From Flammeovirgaceae bacterium (GTDB lineage Bacteria > Bacteroidota > Bacteroidia > Cytophagales > Cyclobacteriaceae), in the NCBI GenBank assembly GCA_021298015.1, contig JAJTGY010000018.1, positions 1 to 64,000 of the forward strand: a stretch of DNA of 64,000 nt, written 5' to 3'. Position 1 is the first letter of the stretch, and every line of letters begins with the position of its first letter. Position numbers and translations under genes: made by a program. The notes below the pieces were generated by a model. It worked only from the letters and a program-made list of their open reading frames with translations, did not search any database and was not told where the DNA came from. This document shows, piece by piece, positions 46,618 to 54,717 of the stretch.

Positions 46618-47727
46618 TTAAAACGGCTGGCCGTGCGTTTGGCGTATCAGGAAGTTGGCTATGGGGGGCGCGAACCGCGCCAGGTTAACGGCCAGATTTG
46701 AGGCCCATTCGCTACCGAACAGGTTTTGTATTTGCCGGCCGGCCCATAGTCGTTTGGCGAACAGGTTGTTCCAGCGGGTAGCGTAGCGTTGCTCCATTTG
46801 ATCGCGGGTGATTTCGTTTCGGCAAAACGCGCCCACTTCTTCGGCCAATAATTTACTGGCGTGAATGGCCATGGCCATACCATTTCCGCACAGGGGCGTA
46901 ATCATGCCTGCGGCATCGCCTCCCATGAGCACGTGGCCCTCGAGGGGGCCTTTTGTAGCAAACGAAATTTCGTTGATCACCTCCGGGCGATCGAACAGGA
47001 GCTCAGCATTTGTAAAAATTTCCTTCAGGTAAGGATTCCGATGAAGCACGGCCTTCTCCAACTCGGGAATGTGGTGATGTTTCTTTACTGCATCACGGTG
47101 CACCAGATAACATAAATTGCTTTTACCGTCTTCAACCTGGCTGATGCCACAATATCCGTTTTCGAAATTATGCAGCGAAATGCGATTGCGGGGCTGATCA
47201 TAGCGAATGTGATATTTGACCCCCACATAAGGCGAACGCTTTCGGAGAAACGGGCGGTTGAGCGTTGTATCGAGGCGCGACCGTTTGCCATGCGCGCCAA
47301 TAACCACGTCTGCTGACCAAGGTTTCCCTTCGGCCATCACATCAAATCCCTGCCCGTTGAACGTCACCTGGGTCACTTCCGACTGCTCCTTAACCGTGGC
47401 CCCGGCTGCCTTCACGTGCTGCACGAGGAATGCATCGAAGGCAAAGCGGCTGATGCCGAAACCTCCGAGGTCGAGTGGCAAGGTTACTGCGCGGCCGTTC
47501 ACCGAGGTGAGTTGGAGTTCGCGAATCACGGGAGGCTGAAAGACATTCGGGTAGACGCCCAGCGAGCGCAAGAACGGGGCTGTTTCGTTGGAAATGTATT
47601 CACCACATACCCGGTGAAACGGGTATCGTTTGCGCTCAAAAAGAGTTACGGGAATACCCTGCTTAGCCAATTGAAGCACGGCCAGTAACCCGCCCAGACC
47701 TCCGCCTACGATCACTACAGTAGCCAT
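46618..47727 (-). CDS. FAD-dependent oxidoreductase (geranylgeranyl-reductase/hydroxylase-like)
   Basis: 369 residues with an N-terminal FAD-binding GGGLGGL motif (VVIVGGGLGGLLAVLQLAKQGIPVTLFERK), a FHRVCGEYISNE segment typical of the geranylgeranyl reductase group, and a second FAD motif (VLMGGDAAGMITPLCGNGMAMAIHAS). It could hydroxylate an aromatic lipid, as SrsC does, or reduce prenyl double bonds. Its nearness to the type III PKS, methyltransferase and UbiA genes supports a shared pathway, although two unrelated-looking genes intervene. Confidence 0.8.
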   Translation of the reverse strand: MATVVIVGGGLGGLLAVLQLAKQGIPVTLFERKRYPFHRVCGEYISNETAPFLRSLGVYPNVFQPPVIRELQLTSVNGRAVTLPLDLGGFGISRFAFDAFLVQHVKAAGATVKEQSEVTQVTFNGQGFDVMAEGKPWSADVVIGAHGKRSRLDTTLNRPFLRKRSPYVGVKYHIRYDQPRNRISLHNFENGYCGISQVEDGKSNLCYLVHRDAVKKHHHIPELEKAVLHRNPYLKEIFTNAELLFDRPEVINEISFATKGPLEGHVLMGGDAAGMITPLCGNGMAMAIHASKLLAEEVGAFCRNEITRDQMEQRYATRWNNLFAKRLWAGRQIQNLFGSEWASNLAVNLARFAPPIANFLIRQTHGQPF

Positions 47728-47736
47728 CCTATCTGT

Positions 47737-48975
47737 TCAAAGGGAATTTTCAAGTGTAATCAGTTTTTTCAATCGTTCACCCTCGCGACTAACTTCCAGA
47801 TGAAGTTTTTTGCCGGGTTTTTGATTAAGAAACGCAATTACCTCATCCAATGTTAAATCCGAGGTTCTGGCGCCATTTATCATCACCAAATCATCACCTG
47901 TTTTGATGTCTGCCCGAGCTGCGGGTGAATCTGGTCGCACGTTGGTGACTTCAAAATTGCGCAGACGCGAACCCTTTGCCTTGAGCGTGATTCCGCTCAT
48001 GTTGTAAAAGAATCCTTTTTTGTAGGCAGCATTTTTCTTCAGGTATACGACCTCCCGTGGAAAATCGAAAATGACGTGAAACCGGCTGAGCACCTCACCC
48101 CCGATGGTCCCGTTGCGAAATATGGCACCACTGGTTTTCAAAGTATCGCGATAGCTGTATTCGTCAGGAAAATTCACCAGAGGTGCTTTTAATTGATATC
48201 GGCCCAGGCGAATTGACTTGATGCGGCCAATTTGGCCAGTGATAACACCGCCCAACCCTCGGCCGATGATGCTGCTGACGTGTTTTTCGGGTACCTGGAT
48301 CGGTCCGTTCTCTGTCTGCTCCAAAAGTAGTCCGTGGCTGGCACCGCTGTCCATCATAAGCTTAACGGGCACATGCGCAGTGTCCGAAACCTGAATAGTT
48401 GTTTCAAGATATGGCTTCGTATCTTCAATGGTAATCGGCAACTTCGCAAAACGCCTGCGGGCCCGAAAGCGTTCAGGTAGCATTAACGTGAGCATCCGCT
48501 GTTCATAATCGATATCGATGATAAACCGACTGAACAACTCGTAGCCCAGCACCCCGTGAACATCCATACCCAAGGTGTTTCGCAACTCCAGGTAGTCTTT
48601 TTCCAACACTAACAGCGCATGGCCACGGCTGTTTACCCCTGGCATCGCAAGTGACACATCATTTGTTACATAGGCCTCCACCAGTTTTTCGCCACCGGGT
48701 CCAGCAATGCTGTACCTCCGCGAATAAGAGAGGTTGAGAATATCGCTGTAAATCTTTTCCGTAAGGATGGATGTGCGAACTCCGGTATCCAGAATGAACT
48801 TTAGTGGCAATTGGCCATTTAGAACAACCGGCACAATCACGAGGTTATTCTGAATTTGAATCGGAATGCTAACTTTTTGTTTGCCTTCAGCCAGTGAAAA
48901 GCCCAGTACTTCCTGCGCGTGAGTGCAGAAGGAAGCGGACAAAGCCACAAGTATGCCGGCAATACGTTGAACCAT
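47737..48975 (-). CDS. Retropepsin-like aspartyl protease with PDZ domain
   Basis: 412 residues with a signal peptide (RIAGILVALSASFCTHAQE), two aspartyl-protease-like halves with D-T/S-G motifs (FILDTGVRTSIL; KLMMDSGASHGLL), and a C-terminal PDZ domain (NVRPDSPAARADIKTGDDLVMINGARTSDLTLDEVIAFLNQ). The doubled-barrel layout is common in Bacteroidota exported proteins. Targets are unknown. It ends 9 nt before the flavoprotein start, so the two may be co-transcribed. Confidence 0.85.
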   Translation of the reverse strand: MVQRIAGILVALSASFCTHAQEVLGFSLAEGKQKVSIPIQIQNNLVIVPVVLNGQLPLKFILDTGVRTSILTEKIYSDILNLSYSRRYSIAGPGGEKLVEAYVTNDVSLAMPGVNSRGHALLVLEKDYLELRNTLGMDVHGVLGYELFSRFIIDIDYEQRMLTLMLPERFRARRRFAKLPITIEDTKPYLETTIQVSDTAHVPVKLMMDSGASHGLLLEQTENGPIQVPEKHVSSIIGRGLGGVITGQIGRIKSIRLGRYQLKAPLVNFPDEYSYRDTLKTSGAIFRNGTIGGEVLSRFHVIFDFPREVVYLKKNAAYKKGFFYNMSGITLKAKGSRLRNFEVTNVRPDSPAARADIKTGDDLVMINGARTSDLTLDEVIAFLNQKPGKKLHLEVSREGERLKKLITLENSL

Positions 48976-49023
48976 ATGATGGTTCCGGTAAGCTATTAAA
49001 AATTTAGATACCGCTGATGGTGT

Positions 49024-49566
49024 TTAAACGCGGATGAGACCGCATCGTTCGAGCAATTTTCGCTCTTCGGTTTCGACCAAAAGGTTTTGCAGGGATGGCA
49101 GGTCCAAAAATCCGTGGGTTACCATGTCCTGCATTTGCGCCAGTAACGGGTTAAAGAAGAGGTGGGTGTTCAGCAGGCCAACGGGCGCGCTCACGAGGCC
49201 TAGTTGCTTCCAGGTTAGAATTTCAGCTAGTTCGTCCAGCGTTCCCCAACCGCCAGGCAAGGCGACAAATGCATCGGCTAAGTCGGCCATTCTACGCTTC
49301 CGCTCGTGCATGCTGCCCACAATCTCCAGTTGGGTAACCCCTCGGTGGCCTACCTCGCGTTGCATCAGGAAGTCCGGAATGACACCAATTACCTGGCCGC
49401 CTCCAGCCAACACGGCATCAGCCAAAACGCCCATGAGGCCTATATTGCCCCCGCCATAAACCAATGTGATGCCACATTCAGCCATAAGGCGGCCGATTTT
49501 GTTGGCTGCTTGCTCGAATTGCGGGCGGGTGCCCTTGCGGGAGCCGCAAAAAACGCACAGGTTCAT
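49024..49566 (-). CDS. LOG-family (TIGR00730) nucleotide phosphoribohydrolase-like protein
   Basis: 180 residues with the Rossmann start (NLCVFCGSRKGTRPQF), YGGGNIGLMG and the diagnostic PGGWGTLDELAEI motif. Members release adenine-type bases from cytokinin nucleotides or act on other nucleoside monophosphates. No cytokinin genes are nearby; a general nucleotide-salvage role is as likely. Confidence 0.88.
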   Translation of the reverse strand: MNLCVFCGSRKGTRPQFEQAANKIGRLMAECGITLVYGGGNIGLMGVLADAVLAGGGQVIGVIPDFLMQREVGHRGVTQLEIVGSMHERKRRMADLADAFVALPGGWGTLDELAEILTWKQLGLVSAPVGLLNTHLFFNPLLAQMQDMVTHGFLDLPSLQNLLVETEERKLLERCGLIRV

Positions 49567-49583
49567 GCCCCCGCGTCTTGATT

Positions 49584-49691
49584 CTAGTGCTGGTTGTCGT
49601 GCTCGTTATTGCTGATTTTCTTGTTGGGAATAATCCACACGCAGGCGATGGCAAGAATGAAAAGGGCAATAACTACTAAAAAGACGCTCAT
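49584..49691 (-). CDS. 35-residue single-helix membrane peptide
   Basis: This ORF is too short for the track. It reads MSVFLVVIALFILAIACVWI, then a hydrophilic end IPNKKISNNEHDNQH. One membrane helix with a charged C-terminus is the layout of small membrane peptides. It lies 17 nt upstream of the LOG-family gene on the same strand and may be co-transcribed with it. No family is recognised. Confidence 0.5.
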   Translation of the reverse strand: MSVFLVVIALFILAIACVWIIPNKKISNNEHDNQH

Positions 49692-49799
49692 GGGCTTTAT
49701 TTTTTGAGTTAGAAGGGGTAAAATTAAAGTCCTTTTCAGGAATTTTGTTACCTCGAATAAAAAAAATAGAACCCAAGGCTAAATAAACTGCTTAGTGCA

Positions 49800-50351
49800 A
49801 TGAAACGATTCTTACTCATTGCCGGTATCCTCGCTCTCATCATTGTGGGACTACTGGCATTTTTTCGCTTTTACTATACCAAAAAATTCAGCCCGGAGGA
49901 GAATGTCAATTTTACCTCGGGCGACCTAAAGGTCAATGTGTTTTACAATAGCCCGAGCAAGAAGGGCCGCGTCATTTTTGCTCCTGATGGGCTGGTGCCC
50001 TTTGGCAAAATATGGAGAACAGGGGCGAATGAACCCACCACTTTTGAAACCAGCCAGGACCTGCTCATCAACGGGCAGGAGTTGAAAAAGGGAAAGTACA
50101 GCCTGTGGACCATCCCCAATGAACAAACCTGGACAATTATCTTCAATACGACCGTTCCTTCGTGGGGCGTTAACTTTGATGGTCCGGCTCGCACGCCCGA
50201 AACTGATGCGTTGAAAGTGGAAGTGCCGGTCGTGATCCAGGAAAAAGAGTTTGAGAAGTTTACCATCAATGTCGAAAAGACTGACGAGGGTTTTGAGCTG
50301 ATTTTGATTTGGGACAAAACGCTGGTGGCCGTTCCGTTTACCACCCGCTAA
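49800..50351 (+). CDS. DUF2911 membrane-anchored protein
   Basis: 183 residues with one N-terminal helix (FLLIAGILALIIVGLLAFFRFYY) and the DUF2911 domain (LKVNVFYNSPSKKGRVIFAPDGLVPFGKIWRTGANEPTTFETSQDLLINGQELKKGKYSLWTIPNEQTWTIIFN). The domain is widespread in Bacteroidota and has no known activity. It precedes hisA by 22 nt. Confidence 0.85.
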   Translation: MKRFLLIAGILALIIVGLLAFFRFYYTKKFSPEENVNFTSGDLKVNVFYNSPSKKGRVIFAPDGLVPFGKIWRTGANEPTTFETSQDLLINGQELKKGKYSLWTIPNEQTWTIIFNTTVPSWGVNFDGPARTPETDALKVEVPVVIQEKEFEKFTINVEKTDEGFELILIWDKTLVAVPFTTR

Positions 50352-50373
50352 CTGAATTTTTGACACGACTGCC

Positions 50374-51111
50374 ATGATACAGGTAATTCCATCTATAGCA
50401 ATTCGAAAGGGGAAGGTTGTTAAAATGCGAAAGGGCGATCCTTCCAGCGAGAAGGCGTATGACGAAAACCCACTGGACCTGGCCAAGCGATTTTTTGATC
50501 ACGGCATTGAAGTCGTCCATCTGGTCGATCTGGATGGCGCTGAAAAAGGGAGCCCGAAAAACTTTCATGTTATTGAGGCCATTGCCGGGCACACCGATCT
50601 AAAAATTGATTTTACAGGCGGCATTTGCACGGATGGTGACATTGCGAAAGCCTACGAAGCCGGTGCCAGCTACATTACAGCTTCCAGTATCGCCATAACC
50701 GCACCAGAGCTGTTTTCGTCTTGGATCGTAAGCTATGGCCGTGAAAAAATTACGCTTGGCGCGGATGTCACCGATATTAAAAGCAAACGCGTGGCCTTCC
50801 GCGGATGGCAGAAGGTGAGTGAGCTTACGCTTTTCGATCACATTAATCATTTTTATCAGCGTGGGTTGAAATATGTGAAAACCACCGATATCTCGCGCGA
50901 TGGCGTTTTGGAGGGGCCCGCCTTTTCGTTTTATCAGGAAATGATTGATCGGTTTCCGGATTTACAAATCCTGGCCAGTGGTGGTGTTCGGGGTGTTGAT
51001 GATATCAAACGCCTCAATGACATGGGCATTTTTGCCGTCATCTTTGGCAAGGCCTACTACGAAGGTATCTTACAGCTGAAAGATCTGGAGCAATTTCTGG
51101 TGAAGGCTTAG
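50374..51111 (+). CDS. hisA: Phosphoribosylformimino-AICAR isomerase (HisA)
   Basis: 245 residues in the TIM-barrel layout of HisA: MIQVIPSIAIRKGKVVKM with the N-terminal Asp position occupied by Ser, HLVDLDGAEKG, DFTGGICTDGDIAKAYEAGASYITASSIAI, DISRDGVLEGPAF and ILASGGVRG. These patterns agree with Bacteroidota HisA. It isomerises ProFAR to PRFAR in histidine synthesis. No other his gene is present, so it stands apart from any his operon. The first-strand residue is worth checking, since HisA usually has a catalytic Asp near residue 8. It converges with the TonB receptor with 4 nt overlap. Confidence 0.75.
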   Translation: MIQVIPSIAIRKGKVVKMRKGDPSSEKAYDENPLDLAKRFFDHGIEVVHLVDLDGAEKGSPKNFHVIEAIAGHTDLKIDFTGGICTDGDIAKAYEAGASYITASSIAITAPELFSSWIVSYGREKITLGADVTDIKSKRVAFRGWQKVSELTLFDHINHFYQRGLKYVKTTDISRDGVLEGPAFSFYQEMIDRFPDLQILASGGVRGVDDIKRLNDMGIFAVIFGKAYYEGILQLKDLEQFLVKA

Positions 51112-53162
51112 TTCGCCTTCGCATTAAAGCGGAGGTTTACACCCGCGTAAAATGTGCGGCCGGCTGCCGGATTAAAAAAGCGACCACCTGTAGCGTTCAG
51201 GTCATTTCCCAGACTGTAAAGCTCATCAAGCAGGTTGTCACCCCCCACAAACAGATCGGCTTGATGAGTCCCTATTTTTCTTTTGTAACCGGCCCGGACG
51301 CTTAGCAACAGGAAGCTATCCGCAAAGTCAAGGTTAGAATCATTTAGAGGAAGCGAACTGGTGTAATTGGCGACCAGGCTCAGGTAAAGCCCCGTTGCTG
51401 TTGCGAAGTCCAACCCAGCCAAGATCACTTCGTTGGGTACCCCCGTGAGGCGGTTGCCGCTATAGTCATCGGTCAACTTGATATAGTCGCGGAAAAAATA
51501 GCGGTTAAGCGTTACACTCGACCATATTTTCCAGGAAACCCTGCGCGGGCGCAGGGCCGGCTCAAATGACGCCATCAATTCCAGCCCGCGCTGGTCTTTG
51601 CTGCCGGCATTAACAAAATAGTCAGCGCCACTGCTATCTCTGCGAACCACAATCGTCTCGTCAAGCTGGAAATAATAAACTGCGGCCTCAAGTGTCAATT
51701 GTTTGTTCAACCATGCTCCCTTTATTCCAGTTTCCAGATTCAAGCCGGTCTCGGGGTTCAGGCTCGTATTCAACCGGCCGGTAGATGGAAGGATTTCCGC
51801 AACCGTAGGCGGGGAAAATCCATAGCTGGCCTGCGCATACAGACTGACAAAATCATTAACAGAATAAAGTGTTGCCAGCCGGGGCGACACCACAGGTGAA
51901 AACTTCCGCTCCTGAATCAAGGCCGGTACCGAAGAAAGCGTTTGAATCGAATACGTAAGCCCATTGAGGCTAGCGCCAGCCGTGGCAGTCCACTTGCGCC
52001 AGAAAACCTCAGCCTGGCCAAACACACTGTAATTCCATATCCGAACTTCATTGTCACTCTGAAGTATTCCGGTTTGACCCCCGATGTTTTCGTAAACTTT
52101 AATGGGCCAAAATCCGGATTGAAACTCTCCGCCCCCGGTCAGCGACACCCGGGCCTGGCCCAGCGTAAGCGGCACCTCAGTCACCGTGCGGCCCCCAAAA
52201 CTCTGCTCAACTCTTCGTTCGTAATTTCGGATAGCTGCATTTTCAAAATTCACCAGATTGCCGTACACGCTGGTTCGGTTTTGCCAGCGGTCAAACCGAT
52301 ACTGGTGTGTGATACCGGCAAAGAAAAACCGTGAGGCCACCGCAGCCTGTTGGGCCACGGCACTTGGCAGGCTTGTGGCGGGCCGTGCCTGTCGGGGGTC
52401 GGCCAGCATTTCAGCTTCCGTCAGTCCTCCGGGCGTCTGGTAATACAAATCGCCATAGAGTATTGATGTTTCAAGCACCTGGCGGTCCGATGTTTCGAAG
52501 CGAAATGTGCTATTGATCATATCGCGCACCATGCGGCTCTGGGTGCGGTACCCGTCATTTTGCTGGTGCAGGTATTGAATCTGGTGGCTGGACCGATCAC
52601 TTCCCTCCCGGTAGGCCACCTGCCAGTTCTGCTGACCATAACTACCCCCGAGATAGCCAAGTCCCAGGCCCCGCTCATTCCGCGGATGTTCACTGCGTAA
52701 GAGCAGTATACCACCGGTTCCTGCACCGTAGAGGCTCGAACCAGGGCCCTTGATAATTTCCAGGTGATGGAGCGCAGCCGGGTCAAGCATATTCACATAG
52801 CTATTGCCGCTGGGGTCGGTAAAGGGTAACTCATTCCAATACATCTTCACGTTTCGCACGCCAAAGGGCGAACGTAAGGTGCTGCCGCGAATGGATAAGC
52901 GATAGCTCCCGGGCGACCGTTCTTCCATGCGTACCCCTGATACTGTATTGACAACCTGAACAAGAGTGGCGTTTGAAAACCGCTGCATGTCCGCGGGGCC
53001 CAGCAAGAAAATGGCAGCAGGCACTTCGCGGGCTGCCCGGTTGCTCTCAAAGGCGCGCACGGTTACTTCTTCCAACAGATGCGTGGTGTCTGGTGCAGGC
53101 TGTGCGTGAAGTTGCGAATAGACACCCAGACCAAAAGTCAGGAGCAGCAGGCAGCGGAGCAT
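51108..53162 (-). CDS. TonB-dependent outer-membrane receptor
   Basis: 684 residues with a signal peptide (CLLLLTFGLGVYSQLHAQ), a TonB box-like LLEEVTVRAF, the plug domain (VQVVNTVSGVRMEERSPGSYRLSIRGSTLRSPFGVRNVKMYWNELPFTDPSG...IIKGPGSSLYGAGTGGILLL) and a barrel ending ...FYAGVNLRFN. It is shorter than SusC-type receptors and lacks a SusD partner, so a siderophore, cobalamin or metal substrate is likelier than a polysaccharide. No binding site for a regulator is visible. Confidence 0.9.
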   Translation of the reverse strand: MLRCLLLLTFGLGVYSQLHAQPAPDTTHLLEEVTVRAFESNRAAREVPAAIFLLGPADMQRFSNATLVQVVNTVSGVRMEERSPGSYRLSIRGSTLRSPFGVRNVKMYWNELPFTDPSGNSYVNMLDPAALHHLEIIKGPGSSLYGAGTGGILLLRSEHPRNERGLGLGYLGGSYGQQNWQVAYREGSDRSSHQIQYLHQQNDGYRTQSRMVRDMINSTFRFETSDRQVLETSILYGDLYYQTPGGLTEAEMLADPRQARPATSLPSAVAQQAAVASRFFFAGITHQYRFDRWQNRTSVYGNLVNFENAAIRNYERRVEQSFGGRTVTEVPLTLGQARVSLTGGGEFQSGFWPIKVYENIGGQTGILQSDNEVRIWNYSVFGQAEVFWRKWTATAGASLNGLTYSIQTLSSVPALIQERKFSPVVSPRLATLYSVNDFVSLYAQASYGFSPPTVAEILPSTGRLNTSLNPETGLNLETGIKGAWLNKQLTLEAAVYYFQLDETIVVRRDSSGADYFVNAGSKDQRGLELMASFEPALRPRRVSWKIWSSVTLNRYFFRDYIKLTDDYSGNRLTGVPNEVILAGLDFATATGLYLSLVANYTSSLPLNDSNLDFADSFLLLSVRAGYKRKIGTHQADLFVGGDNLLDELYSLGNDLNATGGRFFNPAAGRTFYAGVNLRFNAKAN

Positions 53163-53188
53163 GCTGGAAGGTAAAGGTTTTGGCGATC

Positions 53189-54415
53189 TCAGGCTACGTT
53201 GTAGGGACGAAGCACTTCATCGAGCGGGCGAGCGGCCGGAAAGAACTCAAGCAACCGTAGCATCACGCGGTCAACCAACGTATCCGGGCAACTGGCACCA
53301 CTCGTTAGAACAATAGATACCAGGGTATGATCCGGCAAGAAGCGGTGAGATGTTTTTTTGACTTTGTTTGGATAGTCGAAATGGTGAATTTCCGTTGAGG
53401 ATTTTATTTCACTGTCGGAATTGATGAAGTACGTGGGAAACTGACGCTCACACAATTCAACAATGTGGGAGGTATTGGAGCTGTTGTATCCGCCCACCAC
53501 CAGTGCCAGGTCAGCCTTTGTTTTCAGTAGTTCATAGGTACTGTCCTGGTTGTCGTTTGTGGCGTAGCACAAGGTATCACGGGTGTCGGCAAAATGCTGT
53601 TTGATATTGCCGGCACCGTACTTTTCGATCATCACCTGTCGGAAGAAGTCCGCAATGCCCTGTGTTTCGCTGGCCAGCATGGTAGTTTGGTTCACTACCC
53701 CCACGCGTTGCAGATCTTTCTGCGGATCAAAGCCCGGGGAAAATCGCCCGGCAAATTCCTGAAAAAATTCATGTGTGGGGCGGGCTCCGCGTATATACGT
53801 AGCCAGGCGCGCGGATTCTTCCAGGTCGCGTACGATTACTGATGCCCCGGCCCGGGTGCTGTGCGAAAAGGTCGCCCGTGTTTCCTCATGGCGGGGTTTG
53901 CCGTGGATGATGATCGTGAAATTTTCGCGTCCCAATTTCTCCGCCCGGTTCCACACCTTCTCCACAAAAGGACACGTAGTGTTGTATTGTTGAACTTCAA
54001 CTCCTTTATCCAGCAGAAGCTGTTCAATTTCCAGCGTTGTGCCAAAGGCCGGGATAATCACCACGTCTTCGCGCGAAATCTGATCCCAGGCAATCAATTG
54101 CGTTCCATCTGTATCCATGATAAAGCGGATGCCCCGGCTCTCCAGGTCGCGGTTCACTTCCTGGTTGTGAATCATCTGACTGAGCAGATACACCTGCCGA
54201 GTCGGATTTTCTTCGATAGCCCGGTAACTTATTTCAATGGCGTTCTCAACGCCATAGCAAAACCCGAAGTGACGCGGCAGAATGAACCTTACCGGCCCAA
54301 AATCCAGTTCGGCCGGAGCGAAATCCTGCTTGCGCAGATCCTGGAGGCGTCTGGCTTCTTTTACGCGGCCGGTGATGGATGACCGATAGAAAACGGGTAT
54401 GTCAAACTTTTTGAT
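53189..54415 (-). CDS. ispH: 4-hydroxy-3-methylbut-2-enyl diphosphate reductase (long form)
   Basis: About 408 residues. Three conserved cysteines for the iron-sulfur cluster are seen (HFGFCYGVENAI, NTTCPFV, SGASCPDTL). Bacteroidota IspH has an N-terminal extension like KKFDIPVFYRSSITGRVKEARRLQDLRKQDF. The track start (ATG 54502) lies inside the terminator hairpin upstream and in front of a promoter-like TACCTTTG, and no ATG, GTG or TTG is available between that promoter and KKFDIP. The best alignment to the family start is the ATC at 54415. It makes IPP and DMAPP from HMBPP in the MEP pathway. Confidence 0.88.
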   Translation of the reverse strand: MKKFDIPVFYRSSITGRVKEARRLQDLRKQDFAPAELDFGPVRFILPRHFGFCYGVENAIEISYRAIEENPTRQVYLLSQMIHNQEVNRDLESRGIRFIMDTDGTQLIAWDQISREDVVIIPAFGTTLEIEQLLLDKGVEVQQYNTTCPFVEKVWNRAEKLGRENFTIIIHGKPRHEETRATFSHSTRAGASVIVRDLEESARLATYIRGARPTHEFFQEFAGRFSPGFDPQKDLQRVGVVNQTTMLASETQGIADFFRQVMIEKYGAGNIKQHFADTRDTLCYATNDNQDSTYELLKTKADLALVVGGYNSSNTSHIVELCERQFPTYFINSDSEIKSSTEIHHFDYPNKVKKTSHRFLPDHTLVSIVLTSGASCPDTLVDRVMLRLLEFFPAARPLDEVLRPYNVA

Positions 54416-54441
54416 AGTCGGGATGCTTGATGGTAAAAACC

Positions 54442-54475
54442 CAAAGGTACGCGGATTGTTTTTGTTTACGTACAA
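54442..54475 (-). promoter_or_regulatory. Promoter of ispH (TTG-23-TACCTTTG)
   Basis: On the minus strand TACCTTTG (54442-54449) matches TAnnTTTG, with a TTG at 54473-54475 and a 23-nt spacer, within the range reported for this phylum. Transcription would begin near 54435, about 20 nt before the ATC taken as the ispH start. Confidence 0.5.
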
Positions 54476-54489
54476 GGAACACGGACCAA

Positions 54490-54521
54490 AGAAAAAGGCC
54501 ATCGTTCTTACGATGGCCTTT
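54490..54521 (-). terminator. Terminator after the YodC-like gene
   Basis: The stem AAAGGCCATCG / CGATGGCCTTT has 11 bp and a 6-nt loop, with a T-rich stretch (TTTTTCTTT) on the minus-strand side. It ends the degP/YodC-like unit and separates it from ispH. Confidence 0.8.
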
Positions 54522-54524
54522 GAC

Positions 54525-54698
54525 TCAGGCAGCCCTTGAAATCTGGTCTTCCTTCAACTTTTGATGTCGTACTTCCCTTGACTCAACATCGAACCACCGT
54601 AACTCCAGCAGATTTGATTTCAGGTACTTCAGTACCTCCATCACCCGACCGTCACGCTTACTGCGCACCCGATCACCAATTCGAAAAAGTCTCCTCAT
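54525..54698 (-). CDS. Small YodC-like (DUF2158) protein
   Basis: 57 residues from MRRLFRIGDRVRSKRDGRVMEVL (ATG at 54698; the track start is inside the protease gene). The pattern G-D-x-V-R-x-K...M-x-V...L-R-W-F-D and a later acidic/basic end fits the short KOW-like DUF2158 family. Function unknown. It follows the HtrA gene by 19 nt and ends just before the terminator. Confidence 0.65.
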   Translation of the reverse strand: MRRLFRIGDRVRSKRDGRVMEVLKYLKSNLLELRWFDVESREVRHQKLKEDQISRAA

Positions 54699-54717
54699 AT
54701 CAAACAAGAATTTATTA

